From NCBI GenBank assembly GCA_024398135.1, contig CP073750.1, forward strand, positions 558,001 through 622,000: a DNA stretch of 64,000 bases, read 5' to 3'. Below are positions 9,596-18,578 of the stretch, piece after piece (the stretch's first letter is position 1; every line of letters begins with the position of its first letter). The translations under genes and the position numbers were made by a program. The notes under the pieces are model-generated. The model had not been told where the DNA came from. It did no database searches and saw nothing but the letters and a program-made list of their open reading frames with translations. The stretch comes from a bacterium SCSIO 12643. Lineage in GTDB: Bacteria > Bacteroidota > Bacteroidia > Flavobacteriales_G > Salibacteraceae.

Positions 9596-12481
9596 ATGTC
9601 AAAAGGATTTATCCATAAAATAGAAGATAATACCTCCGATTATCAGGACATTTATACCGAAGGTTTAGAGCTTTTGCAAAGACTTTCCGGTGCGGAATGG
9701 ACAGACTTTAACGAGCATGATCCTGGGGTCACTATTCTGGAAAACCTATCCTATATTTTTACGGATGTTAATTTCAAAACCCAGATTCCTATTCAGGATA
9801 TTCTTACTGAATCAAAAGGGAAACGTCTTAAATCTGGAGATAACGGTTTTTTTATTCCTTCTGAAATACTGACTACTAACCCAATTACCGAAAACGACTA
9901 TCGTAAAATTTTTATTGATCAGATTACCAACGTTAAAAATGTCTGGTTAAAGGTACAAGGGCAAAATCAACACAATGATGATTCGATTACCAGTGGTAAT
10001 AATCTGAAAGGTTTATACCATCTCTTTATCGAATTGTATGATTATGATAATGACCCCGAAGATTTTGCGGAAGAAAAAAATCGAATCATTGACGAGGCTC
10101 AAACCTTATTTCACGCGCATCGGAATTTATGTGAAGATTTGTATGGAGTAACTATTTTCTCTCCGTTTCACTTACAAATGGATTTAACACTCAATCTGGA
10201 TTCGAATACCAACGGAGAAGAAATATTAGCCCAGATTTATTATCAGATTGATGATTTTCTCACACATGAAATCTTGTTCTATTCCCTTTGGGAATTACAA
10301 GATCAGGATGAAAACATCAATCAAATATTTAACGGTCCCCTATTAGAAAACGGTTTCATTAAAGAATCGGAACTCAAAGGACGTTTACGAAAAATCATTC
10401 CTTCGGACATTGTTAAAATCATCGCCAAAATTGATGGGGTAATCAGTGTTGATCAATTTCTGTTGTCCTATAAAGAAAATAACATCTGGACTCCGATACC
10501 TGAATCGGGACTCTCACTTCCTGAAAACACCTCCCCAATTCTTCTTTTCCCTTCGGAAAACAAGCATCTGATTTTTAAAAATGAGGGCGTGGCATTTTCT
10601 CCGGATTTAAATGAGGTCCAAAAGCAGTTCTCTTATATTCAGGCGATGAATTACGGAAGTTTTAAATCAGTTTCCCAATCCATTAATACTATTGACATTC
10701 CCAAAGGTGAATCAAAAAATGTGGTTTCCTATTACCCGGTCAGATATCAATTCCCTACTGTTTACGGTATCGGTCAATTTGGTCTTCAGACAGGATTACC
10801 TCCACAGCGTTATGCGCAAGCCAATCAACTAAAAGCGTATTTACTTCCTTTTGATCAATTGTTTGCCAATTTTTTGAGTCAGCTCGGAAACCTGTATACG
10901 CTATATGATGTAAGAGACGATAATTATCAATCCTACTTCTATCAGTCGCTTTCTGATATGGATAAACTTACTGAATTAGTCTCTTCAAATAAGCATTCAG
11001 ATACCTTACACCATTGGGAAGACAAACTCCATTCACTGAATCATAAATTTGATTCTAATGCGATCCAAAGATTGAATGAAGTTGCAGATAATTTACTGGC
11101 CAGATTTGCGGAACAATTCCCAACTTATGCACTTAGAAAAATCAATACCAATAGCTACGGGAAAAGGCTTACTGATGAATCTTTTGAAACAGACCTGCTC
11201 TCCTGGAAAAGAAAATTGGTTAAACACTATGGTGAATTAAGTTATAACAGGGCCAAAGCTTATGATTATACACAGCCTATTGATATTAGCAGTGGGTTTA
11301 TTGATTTGGAGAATAAACTTACTCCAGGTTTAATTCAAAAAACTGCCATTTTAATGGGGATTCACAATCCACAACTCAAGTCATTATCCGAAGTTATTCT
11401 AACCTCGGGAATCAAAGTCTATCAGAAAAAAGACGGGGTAGATATCGTTAATGAAAAGTTGGAAATTCTGCTAAAAACTAATGATATGGAAATCATCCTG
11501 GCCGATGATATTGTTATTGTGGATGACAAAGTAGAAAACCTAAGAGATGCTTTTTATTTTCTGGGAAACTCCAACTCCATATTAGATGATACGCTAAAAA
11601 ATGGAGTCATCCGAAGAAATTACACTATCAAAGAAACAAGTGGAGATCATAAAAAATCTTACTATGTTTTATTTGCTCAAGATGGAGGCAATTCCAATAT
11701 CATTCATATTTCAGAATCTGAACAAGAAGCAAAAGATGCCATTGATTATTCTATTCGATTTTTAGTGGAACTCAATAAAAAAAGCGAGGGGTTATATCTG
11801 GTAGAACATTTATTGTTAGCGCCTTCGTATCATGGAAACCACTTTGGCTTTTCTTTTACTATTCCACTCAATGACAACACTGAAATTGAATTCAATCATT
11901 TTGAATTAAAATCTATTGGAGATCGGAATTCAGTGATCGAGGAACTTATTGAGAACCTCATCGGTTCAGGCAGTTTACAATTCCGAAGCATTACATGTGA
12001 CAATAAGTATGTGATCCAAATTCTAAACAAAAACGGAGATCAATTGGCTGTAACAGTAAACGCTTATGATCATAAACACGAATCGGAAAATGAAATCAAA
12101 AAAATCGTGGATCAACTGTATACGTTTGCTGAAAAATACTTTGCCGATAGATTTACACATTTTGCTTACTACGGAGAAGGACAAAAAGTGGATGAAACAT
12201 TTTTTACATTTCAAATTAGCTTCATTCTGCCTGCATGGCCCGTGCGCTTCCAATCTGAAAGTTTTAAAGCCAAATTCAATAATATTGTTTTTGAACAGGT
12301 CCCTGCTCACATTGCATTTCAGTCATATTGGTTAGACCTTAACGAAATGGTTGCTTTTGAAAAACTCTATTACAAATGGCTTTCATTATTGGGTAAAAAC
12401 AGTCTGGATCAGGAGCAAATGAATCGTTCGTATCAACTCATTCAAACCATTCAGAATTTACATCAACAAATGCTGCAATGA
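9596..12481 (+). CDS. eCIS second baseplate J-like protein (Afp12-like)
   Basis: A 961-aa protein, the partner of the Afp11-like component. Residues 35-50 (WTDFNEHDPGVTILEN) are the classic N-terminal motif of this baseplate family. The segment YPVRYQFPTVYGIGQFGL, followed by the PPQRYAQANQLKAYLLPFDQ block, is also typical of Afp12-type proteins. The C-terminal half contains a beta domain ending in helices (EKLYYKWLSLLGK). The gene follows the fibre-like gene after 12 bp, and its TGA overlaps the ATG of the tape-measure gene. It is expected to form a wedge heterodimer with the Afp11-like protein in each of the six baseplate wedges. Confidence 0.88.
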   Translation: MSKGFIHKIEDNTSDYQDIYTEGLELLQRLSGAEWTDFNEHDPGVTILENLSYIFTDVNFKTQIPIQDILTESKGKRLKSGDNGFFIPSEILTTNPITENDYRKIFIDQITNVKNVWLKVQGQNQHNDDSITSGNNLKGLYHLFIELYDYDNDPEDFAEEKNRIIDEAQTLFHAHRNLCEDLYGVTIFSPFHLQMDLTLNLDSNTNGEEILAQIYYQIDDFLTHEILFYSLWELQDQDENINQIFNGPLLENGFIKESELKGRLRKIIPSDIVKIIAKIDGVISVDQFLLSYKENNIWTPIPESGLSLPENTSPILLFPSENKHLIFKNEGVAFSPDLNEVQKQFSYIQAMNYGSFKSVSQSINTIDIPKGESKNVVSYYPVRYQFPTVYGIGQFGLQTGLPPQRYAQANQLKAYLLPFDQLFANFLSQLGNLYTLYDVRDDNYQSYFYQSLSDMDKLTELVSSNKHSDTLHHWEDKLHSLNHKFDSNAIQRLNEVADNLLARFAEQFPTYALRKINTNSYGKRLTDESFETDLLSWKRKLVKHYGELSYNRAKAYDYTQPIDISSGFIDLENKLTPGLIQKTAILMGIHNPQLKSLSEVILTSGIKVYQKKDGVDIVNEKLEILLKTNDMEIILADDIVIVDDKVENLRDAFYFLGNSNSILDDTLKNGVIRRNYTIKETSGDHKKSYYVLFAQDGGNSNIIHISESEQEAKDAIDYSIRFLVELNKKSEGLYLVEHLLLAPSYHGNHFGFSFTIPLNDNTEIEFNHFELKSIGDRNSVIEELIENLIGSGSLQFRSITCDNKYVIQILNKNGDQLAVTVNAYDHKHESENEIKKIVDQLYTFAEKYFADRFTHFAYYGEGQKVDETFFTFQISFILPAWPVRFQSESFKAKFNNIVFEQVPAHIAFQSYWLDLNEMVAFEKLYYKWLSLLGKNSLDQEQMNRSYQLIQTIQNLHQQMLQ

Positions 12482-15400
12482 TAGAAGGTACAGAACATAT
12501 CATTGGTTCACAGCAATTTCAAATCACATCATATGATGAGAAAAAAGCACATCAATATCAATCCACTATAAGTGTTTTGCAAGAATCTTCTATTCGGAAT
12601 TTACTGGAAAAAATACTAAATCGTTTTTCAGACCCACATAGTATCTATCGTTTTAAACAAATAGAGCTTGATTTAGGTTCGATCTCTCCTCATAATCTGG
12701 ATAATGAATTACTATTCAAGATTGAGGAACAGTTAATTCAGTTTTTTAAATCCAATATTCAATCTGATGGGAACCTAAGAAAGGGCGAAAAAATTGTACT
12801 CTTCAATGAAAAACTGGAACAATTTGAACATTTTTTGATCAATGGTTTTTTGAAATGGAATTCATCCTCTACCTATACCCCGCAAAAACTACTACATGAT
12901 CTTTTTACCGAAGCTCCAGAAAGTTTAACTGAACTTTTATTCCGCCAGGGGAAAAAACAAGAGATTCGAAAACGAATGATCTTGCAATTCCCGGAAACTT
13001 CACTGGAAAGAATCGTTACACATGTCGCGCCCAATGAGGGAGAATATATGATCTCATATAAGCAAAACATGCTGGAGCATCATCAAAAAACAAAATTTGT
13101 AGACACCAGTTACTCCACTTTTAGAAATGCTGTTTGGGAAATCATCCTGGCCTATTTATTTAACGCTTCCAATAGCTATTACAATCGCAAAAGTTTCTTA
13201 CAGTTTTTGATTCAAAAAATTGCTTTAAAATACAATCTCACCTATCATGTATTGCTGGAAATCATATCCAGAGGCGTTTCACTTGATGAAGACACTGCAC
13301 AAATTCCTGAATTCAAAAAACTCATCATTGAATTAAAAAAAGATGAAGAGATCATAGCATCCGGGAAAGATCAAAATGAACCGATTGATTTGCCTAAAGT
13401 TCTTAAACAAATAGACCTCTTTTTAAATGATAGAACTTACTCTACACGTGCTTTAATTGCATCATCTGAAGAGTTTATCTCCCAAATACAAATAGTTCTT
13501 CTGCGACCAAGTTTAACCTCAAAAACACATATTTCGAAGTGGTTTAATCAGCCGGAAATCATTTCTAAGCTGATACAACTCTTAGACTCTAAAACCATAT
13601 CTACCCTGTTAGAACTGGGTGCCCCCGATCATCTACATAGAATTAATCAATTTTGGGAGGAGATTCAATCCAAACAAAATGAGATTCCAACTGCATCTAA
13701 AGTGTGGATTCAAAAAATTGAATTGCAAAAACCACAACTCATATTACTCTCTTTAAACCAAAAATCACATGATCCCTTCCTATCATTCCTAATTACGATA
13801 CAAAAGGAAATCAGTTTCTATTCGAATCAATTATTTATCTTCCTAAAAGAAACTGGTTCATTCGTAAATCCTGTTTTTCAAAAAATCATTGCAACGTTTT
13901 TAAAAGCAAACGCTCATGAAGTATTCACCTCCAAGGCTTCTGATTCAAAGAAAAAACTCATCAGTTCTATCATTGTCGAGTTAAAAAAATTCACTTCCCA
14001 AAATGAACCTTTTACATGGTCAGAATGGATTCAATCCAATCTACCAATTTGGAAAAAGCAATCTAAATTAGATATTACCATTTCTGAAATATTGGCGTTA
14101 CTCCAACATGAGCTTATAGAACAATTCGCTCCCCTTCAATTGGCAGATTTTGTTTCAAAAGAAATTCAATTGCAACAAGAATTCAGATCTGAATCAACTC
14201 AAAAAGGTTCCAATGCGCAAAGTAATATTCACCCGCTTATTCTTGAATTCATACATAGGGAACTGAATGAAATCTCGTTAGATCCATTCTCTATCTGGGA
14301 AGTTGAAACAATTGCACTTTTCCGTAAAACAAGTATTCAATATAAGATTTCATTTCAAAATTTGATATCTACCTATTTAGCATCTTTATCGCCTGGTAGA
14401 AAAGAACTAAGACAAGCGATTAAAAAACTCATCGCTACCCAAAAGTTTCAATCGGTTGTAGAAAAAGAGCAATTTCAACATACTCAAAAACAGTATAGAA
14501 AGATCTTATCTTTTGTTTTAAACTTTAAGAAATGGCCCTGGTGGTTACCTCAATACGATTATATGCAATTCAATCGTGATTTTGAAACACTTTGGGAAAA
14601 CTCATCGGAACGAAAAACGCTACTTCAAATCATCCTGAGAAAATCAAATACACAAAATATTGCCCCTTTCTTTAATACTTATAACACACATAAGATATGG
14701 AAAGCCATAGATGCTACAGCTCAAAAAACCAAGGCACTTTTTATTATTCATGTACACCAGTTATTGATTCAAAAGTTTATTCCCATCTCCAGTATTTCAT
14801 CAGGAGAGGTCATAGCATTTCACAAACTATCTTTCCAAATTCTAAAGGATAAATACTCCACAAAAAAGGCAATCACATCTATACAGGAATGGCTTAAATC
14901 CACTATAATTCTATCCAATAGAACAACACAGAGAATTTGGATTCGAGCAATAACATCATATGCTAACACTACCTCAGGTTCATTAAAGAAAGAACTACTC
15001 AACTGGATTCAGGAGGTTAAAAATGAAGCTACTTTTTCTCATTCGCAAAAAGATGTTATTCAACTCTTTTTGTCCAATTACTATTCAGAAGATGTTTCAA
15101 AATCAATCCCAGATCAACTAGAACAAATTACCGTTCAAAAACCGGAAATCTTTAGACAATGGTTACAGCAACCCGAGTTTAGAACCTCAATGATTGAGCG
15201 TTTGTCAGAAAAAGACTTTATTCATTTGATTCAACTCCAATGGAACAGTCCACAACAACAATTTTTTCATTCGGTATTTCAAATCTACAAACATCTTATT
15301 CGTCACTTAAGTTCAACTGATGCGATATCATTTAAGCATTCATTTTTCAATTCGATTTTGATTCAAATGAGTTCGAATAGAACACGTATCTGGAATCAAA

Positions 15401-16653
15401 CCGATTGGAGTCAAATCTTGGCGCATTCTGCTTTAAAAATTGCGACTCCATCTACTTTAAAAATTATTACCCAGGTTCTGAAAGAAGTCAAAAATGCACC
15501 GCCTCTTTTGATTCAAAGTATCCATACACAAATTGAGGAAAACGCTGTTTCATCTTATGTTTCAACTCTAACTCCCGAACTTTTTATGGACAGACTCAAA
15601 AAAGCCAAAGTCCGAAATCAATCCTTAGCTCAACAAATCAACCTTCAAACCATTTTTCCAGAACACAGAGAATGGTTGGGTGAGACATCATTTATACAAC
15701 AATTAACCGAAAACATAAGTGAAAAAGATTTGGTGTACCAAATCAAACAGGTTCTTGATCATACGCAACAGGTACGACTTCAAATTGCTCTGGATTTTAT
15801 TCAACGTATTTCACTAACTACCAGCGAAAAAAAGAAACTGAAACTCGCGTTCTTTCAGACCATTCTCCTCAAATTGGGAACGGGTGGATTTACACCCTGG
15901 AAAATTCAAAACTGGAGTGCGCTCATCTATCACTTACTTCAAAACACATTGGATCAGGCTAAATTTAACACGATCATATTAACAGAAAAACAAAAACTCA
16001 TGACGTCCTCCCCATCAGAAAAAGATTTGGATTTTTTACTCCAGATTGAAAAAGCATCACAATCCAATAGTATTCCGAATGCATCTAAAAGTCCAAAAAT
16101 CGAAGATGAAAATTACCGTAAACTTGGCGAAACTCAAGAATACGAATATCTGGATCCGATTTTTGTCAACTATTCCGGAATTGTTATCCTGGCACCATAC
16201 TTAGGTATGTTATTCGAAAGATTGGGATTACTAAAAAATAACACTTTCATTGACCATGACAGTCAATCTCGAGCGGTGCATTTGCTGGATTACGCTGCCA
16301 CCGGCAGTGTGGGTAAAGAAGAACATGAACTTGTGGTTCACAAAGTACTATGTGGAATGCAAATAGCTGATCCCATAGCCCATATCACCGACCTTACTGA
16401 TCAAGAAAAAGAAACAATTGATGGATTGTTAAACGCCATTATCCAGCAATGGACACCCTTAAACAACACTTCCATAGAAGGACTAAGAGCTTCATTTCTA
16501 ATTCGAATGGGAAAGCTGGAAGAAGACGAAAATTCTTTCCATATGAACGTTGAACAAAAATCTTATGACATGCTTTTAGATCAGATTCCGTGGAACATTT
16601 CTCAAATCAAACTAAGTTGGATGGAAAAAATGCTCATTGTAGAATGGAGGTAA
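12478..16653 (+). CDS. eCIS tape-measure protein (CIS_TMP, Afp14-like)
   Basis: A 1391-aa protein that sets particle length. The N-terminal part has the family pattern with ISVLQESSIRNLLEKIL and RFKQIELDLGSI. The C-terminal part (about residues 1228-1330) has GIVILAPYLGMLFERLGLL and the block SRAVHLLDYAATG, followed by HELVVHKVLCGM, which is the conserved CIS_TMP end. Between them lie long amphipathic helices rich in Gln, Ile, Lys and Ser with recurring ISKWFNQ/FRQWLQQPEF-like units, consistent with helical repeats. The start ATG overlaps the preceding stop (ATGA), and its end overlaps the ATPase start by 10 bases. Large size is normal for this fast-evolving family. Confidence 0.9.
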   Translation: MIEGTEHIIGSQQFQITSYDEKKAHQYQSTISVLQESSIRNLLEKILNRFSDPHSIYRFKQIELDLGSISPHNLDNELLFKIEEQLIQFFKSNIQSDGNLRKGEKIVLFNEKLEQFEHFLINGFLKWNSSSTYTPQKLLHDLFTEAPESLTELLFRQGKKQEIRKRMILQFPETSLERIVTHVAPNEGEYMISYKQNMLEHHQKTKFVDTSYSTFRNAVWEIILAYLFNASNSYYNRKSFLQFLIQKIALKYNLTYHVLLEIISRGVSLDEDTAQIPEFKKLIIELKKDEEIIASGKDQNEPIDLPKVLKQIDLFLNDRTYSTRALIASSEEFISQIQIVLLRPSLTSKTHISKWFNQPEIISKLIQLLDSKTISTLLELGAPDHLHRINQFWEEIQSKQNEIPTASKVWIQKIELQKPQLILLSLNQKSHDPFLSFLITIQKEISFYSNQLFIFLKETGSFVNPVFQKIIATFLKANAHEVFTSKASDSKKKLISSIIVELKKFTSQNEPFTWSEWIQSNLPIWKKQSKLDITISEILALLQHELIEQFAPLQLADFVSKEIQLQQEFRSESTQKGSNAQSNIHPLILEFIHRELNEISLDPFSIWEVETIALFRKTSIQYKISFQNLISTYLASLSPGRKELRQAIKKLIATQKFQSVVEKEQFQHTQKQYRKILSFVLNFKKWPWWLPQYDYMQFNRDFETLWENSSERKTLLQIILRKSNTQNIAPFFNTYNTHKIWKAIDATAQKTKALFIIHVHQLLIQKFIPISSISSGEVIAFHKLSFQILKDKYSTKKAITSIQEWLKSTIILSNRTTQRIWIRAITSYANTTSGSLKKELLNWIQEVKNEATFSHSQKDVIQLFLSNYYSEDVSKSIPDQLEQITVQKPEIFRQWLQQPEFRTSMIERLSEKDFIHLIQLQWNSPQQQFFHSVFQIYKHLIRHLSSTDAISFKHSFFNSILIQMSSNRTRIWNQTDWSQILAHSALKIATPSTLKIITQVLKEVKNAPPLLIQSIHTQIEENAVSSYVSTLTPELFMDRLKKAKVRNQSLAQQINLQTIFPEHREWLGETSFIQQLTENISEKDLVYQIKQVLDHTQQVRLQIALDFIQRISLTTSEKKKLKLAFFQTILLKLGTGGFTPWKIQNWSALIYHLLQNTLDQAKFNTIILTEKQKLMTSSPSEKDLDFLLQIEKASQSNSIPNASKSPKIEDENYRKLGETQEYEYLDPIFVNYSGIVILAPYLGMLFERLGLLKNNTFIDHDSQSRAVHLLDYAATGSVGKEEHELVVHKVLCGMQIADPIAHITDLTDQEKETIDGLLNAIIQQWTPLNNTSIEGLRASFLIRMGKLEEDENSFHMNVEQKSYDMLLDQIPWNISQIKLSWMEKMLIVEWR

Positions 16654-17990
16654 ATTTACTGGAACATAACGCCCAAAACATATATCAGGAAATTGCATGG
16701 TTCGAAACAGTGGTCAATACTGCATTGACTTTATACTTTAAAAATGAATCAGAGTTTGAATCTATTTATGATATTGGATTGCCTGATTTATCAGAAGATC
16801 ATTCCACCTATGGAAGATTCGTACGTGAATATCAATTGGGATTTGAAGAACGTATTATCCTGATCTTATCCATCATTCCACATATCAAACCACAAAGTCT
16901 GGATGTTTTCTTAATCAAGAATCAAAGTCTGGATATTGAGTTTTCTGAATTTGGTGGTTATAAGATTCCGGATTCCTCTGCTTTTTTACCTACACTCGAA
17001 ACTGCTGCTTTTATATTAAGTGGCGATAATATCGCTTTAAAGTTTTACTTCATTCACAACTTTAATCTACATCACCGACTTTACCGAAATGGTATTATGG
17101 ATTATGATCAGGAACAAGATTTTGGACTCCATCAGAAATTGACCATTTCCAATGAATATCTGAGTTACTTTATCACCGGGATCAAACAACTTCCTCAATA
17201 CAGTTCAAAATTTCCAGCAAAGGAAATCACAACTCCACAGGAATGGGAAGATTTGATTGTAGATGAAAACGTAAAAAATGATTTGAATGAAATCATAGAT
17301 TGGATGCGGTATCACGATCTCATTTTAAACGAATGGGGCCTGCATAAAAAACTAAAATCAGGATATCGCGCATTGTTTTACGGTCCTCCTGGAACTGGAA
17401 AAACTATGGCGGCTTCACTTATTGGAAAAACAATAAACCGACCGGTCTTTAGAGTCGATCTTTCATTAGTGGTATCGAAATACATTGGTGAAACCGAAAA
17501 AAACTTAGGTCGACTTTTTGACGAGGCAGAACATAAAGATTGGATTCTATTTTTTGATGAAGCAGATGCCTTGTTTGGGAAACGTACCCAAACCAAAGGA
17601 GCAAATGACCGATATGCTAATCAGGAAGTGGCTTATTTACTCCAGCGTATTGAAGATTTTTCTGGCTTAGTCATTTTAGCTACAAATATCCAAACCAATA
17701 TTGATGAAGCCTTCTCCAGACGTTTCCAGGCGATGATTCATTTTCCAAAACCACATAAAACACAACGTAAATTACTTTGGGAAAACCTGGTCGAACAAAA
17801 CTTTGATCTGGAATCTAACATTGATCTGAATGAATTGGCCAATACCTATGAAATTAGTGGTGGTGAAATGATCAATGTTTTGAGATATTGTGCACTGGAA
17901 GCTGCCAAACGTCAAAAACGAGAGATTCAATATAATGATCTCATAACCGGAATTAGACGGGAATATAGTAAGTCGAATAAGACGATTTGA
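16644..17990 (+). CDS. eCIS AAA+ ATPase (Afp15-like)
   Basis: A 448-aa AAA+ ATPase found in nearly all eCIS operons and needed for particle assembly or cargo loading. An N-terminal domain of about 220 residues is followed by the AAA module. That module has Walker A GPPGTGKT at 247-254, the Walker B FFDEADA core with D305, sensor-1 VILATN, and an arginine-finger region (EAFSRRFQ). I chose ATG 16644 rather than the in-frame ATG 54 bases upstream. The longer version would lie deep inside the conserved end of the tape-measure gene, while 16644 gives an ordinary 10-base overlap. It is the last gene of the main structural run; a tandem repeat begins at its stop codon. Confidence 0.92.
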   Translation: MEVNLLEHNAQNIYQEIAWFETVVNTALTLYFKNESEFESIYDIGLPDLSEDHSTYGRFVREYQLGFEERIILILSIIPHIKPQSLDVFLIKNQSLDIEFSEFGGYKIPDSSAFLPTLETAAFILSGDNIALKFYFIHNFNLHHRLYRNGIMDYDQEQDFGLHQKLTISNEYLSYFITGIKQLPQYSSKFPAKEITTPQEWEDLIVDENVKNDLNEIIDWMRYHDLILNEWGLHKKLKSGYRALFYGPPGTGKTMAASLIGKTINRPVFRVDLSLVVSKYIGETEKNLGRLFDEAEHKDWILFFDEADALFGKRTQTKGANDRYANQEVAYLLQRIEDFSGLVILATNIQTNIDEAFSRRFQAMIHFPKPHKTQRKLLWENLVEQNFDLESNIDLNELANTYEISGGEMINVLRYCALEAAKRQKREIQYNDLITGIRREYSKSNKTI

Positions 17991-18067
17991 GTATTGAGTA
18001 TTGAGTATTGAGTATTGAGTATTGAGTATTGAGTATTGAGTATTGAGTATTGAGTATTGAGTATTGA
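17991..18067. repeat. tandem repeat, 11 perfect copies of GTATTGA (7 bp)
   Basis: Starting right after the TGA of the ATPase gene, the 7-bp unit GTATTGA is repeated 11 times without a mismatch, with a partial unit (TTGA) formed by the stop codon itself. It ends 41 bp before the PAAR-like gene. The unit contains TTG, so copy-number change would shift TTG elements relative to the downstream gene. Such perfect short repeats are prone to slipped-strand change. Read on the minus strand the array creates a spurious open frame of repeating Asn-Thr-Gln-Tyr-Ser-Ile-Leu. Confidence 0.97.
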
Positions 18068-18108
18068 AAGATAAGTTATAAACTAATAGAATATTAATTT
18101 TTTTAAAT

Positions 18109-18498
18109 ATGCCACAACAAGTATGTATGGGAGCAATGATGACCTGCTCCTTCGGAACCGCACCTTCTTCATTAGTCGTTTTACCAACAAATAGAGTGAT
18201 GACCAATAATATGCCTGATGCCAATATCATGGATCATATCCCAATGGTAAACATTTTACCTTTTGCCATGTGTACCTCGTTAGCAAATCCGGTTGTGGCC
18301 TCTGCAACTGCAGCTGCATTTGGTGTACTCACTCCCATGCCATGTATTCCAGCTACTCCTGCGCCCTGGGTTCCTGGCTCACCTACAGTTATGCTCGCCA
18401 ATATGCCAACATTAAACAATTCATGTACACTCAACTGTATGTGGGGCGGAGTAATCTCCTTTTCTCAGGCTGGGCAGGTCACGGTGAATGTGGGGTGA
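18109..18498 (+). CDS. PAAR-like spike-tip protein (DUF4280)
   Basis: A 129-aa DUF4280 protein, the PAAR-like family that sharpens the tip of VgrG-type spikes. The N-terminus VCMGAMMTCSFG carries two of several Cys residues (C6, C13). Conserved blocks follow: IPMVNILPFAMC, MPCIPATPAPWVPGSP, and LNNSCTLNCMWGG, with a GQVTVNVG ending. No toxin extension is fused. In related operons the gene usually sits between gp25 and the J protein. Here it is isolated downstream of the ATPase, behind the 7-bp repeat array and convergent to the cargo genes. The spacing suggests it could be transcribed separately from the structural operon. Confidence 0.88.
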   Translation: MPQQVCMGAMMTCSFGTAPSSLVVLPTNRVMTNNMPDANIMDHIPMVNILPFAMCTSLANPVVASATAAAFGVLTPMPCIPATPAPWVPGSPTVMLANMPTLNNSCTLNCMWGGVISFSQAGQVTVNVG

Positions 18499-18578
18499 TT
18501 CACTAATCTACTCAAAAATAAACCTATCATATTACATTTATCTCTAGGTTAAAAACCGAAACTAATATCAATGATGAA

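Noticed and set aside
17991-18067. CRISPR array
   Set aside because: Units are 7 bp and directly adjacent without spacers; no cas genes nearby.
17772-18230. 152-codon minus-strand frame across the ATPase end and the repeat array
   Set aside because: Its middle is the translated 7-bp repeat (repeating Asn-Thr-Gln-Tyr-Ser-Ile-Leu) and the rest is antisense to a clear AAA+ gene; no sign of coding.
1-18498. Type VI secretion system or contractile prophage tail
   Set aside because: LysM adaptor, DUF5908, CIS tape-measure, Afp15-type ATPase and DUF4280 point to an eCIS. No TssJ/L/M membrane complex, ClpV, capsid, portal, terminase or integrase genes are present.
18270-18506. Second plus-strand frame inside the PAAR-like gene
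   Set aside because: Shifted frame of the DUF4280 gene, rich in Cys and Tyr from out-of-frame reading; the main frame has the conserved family blocks.
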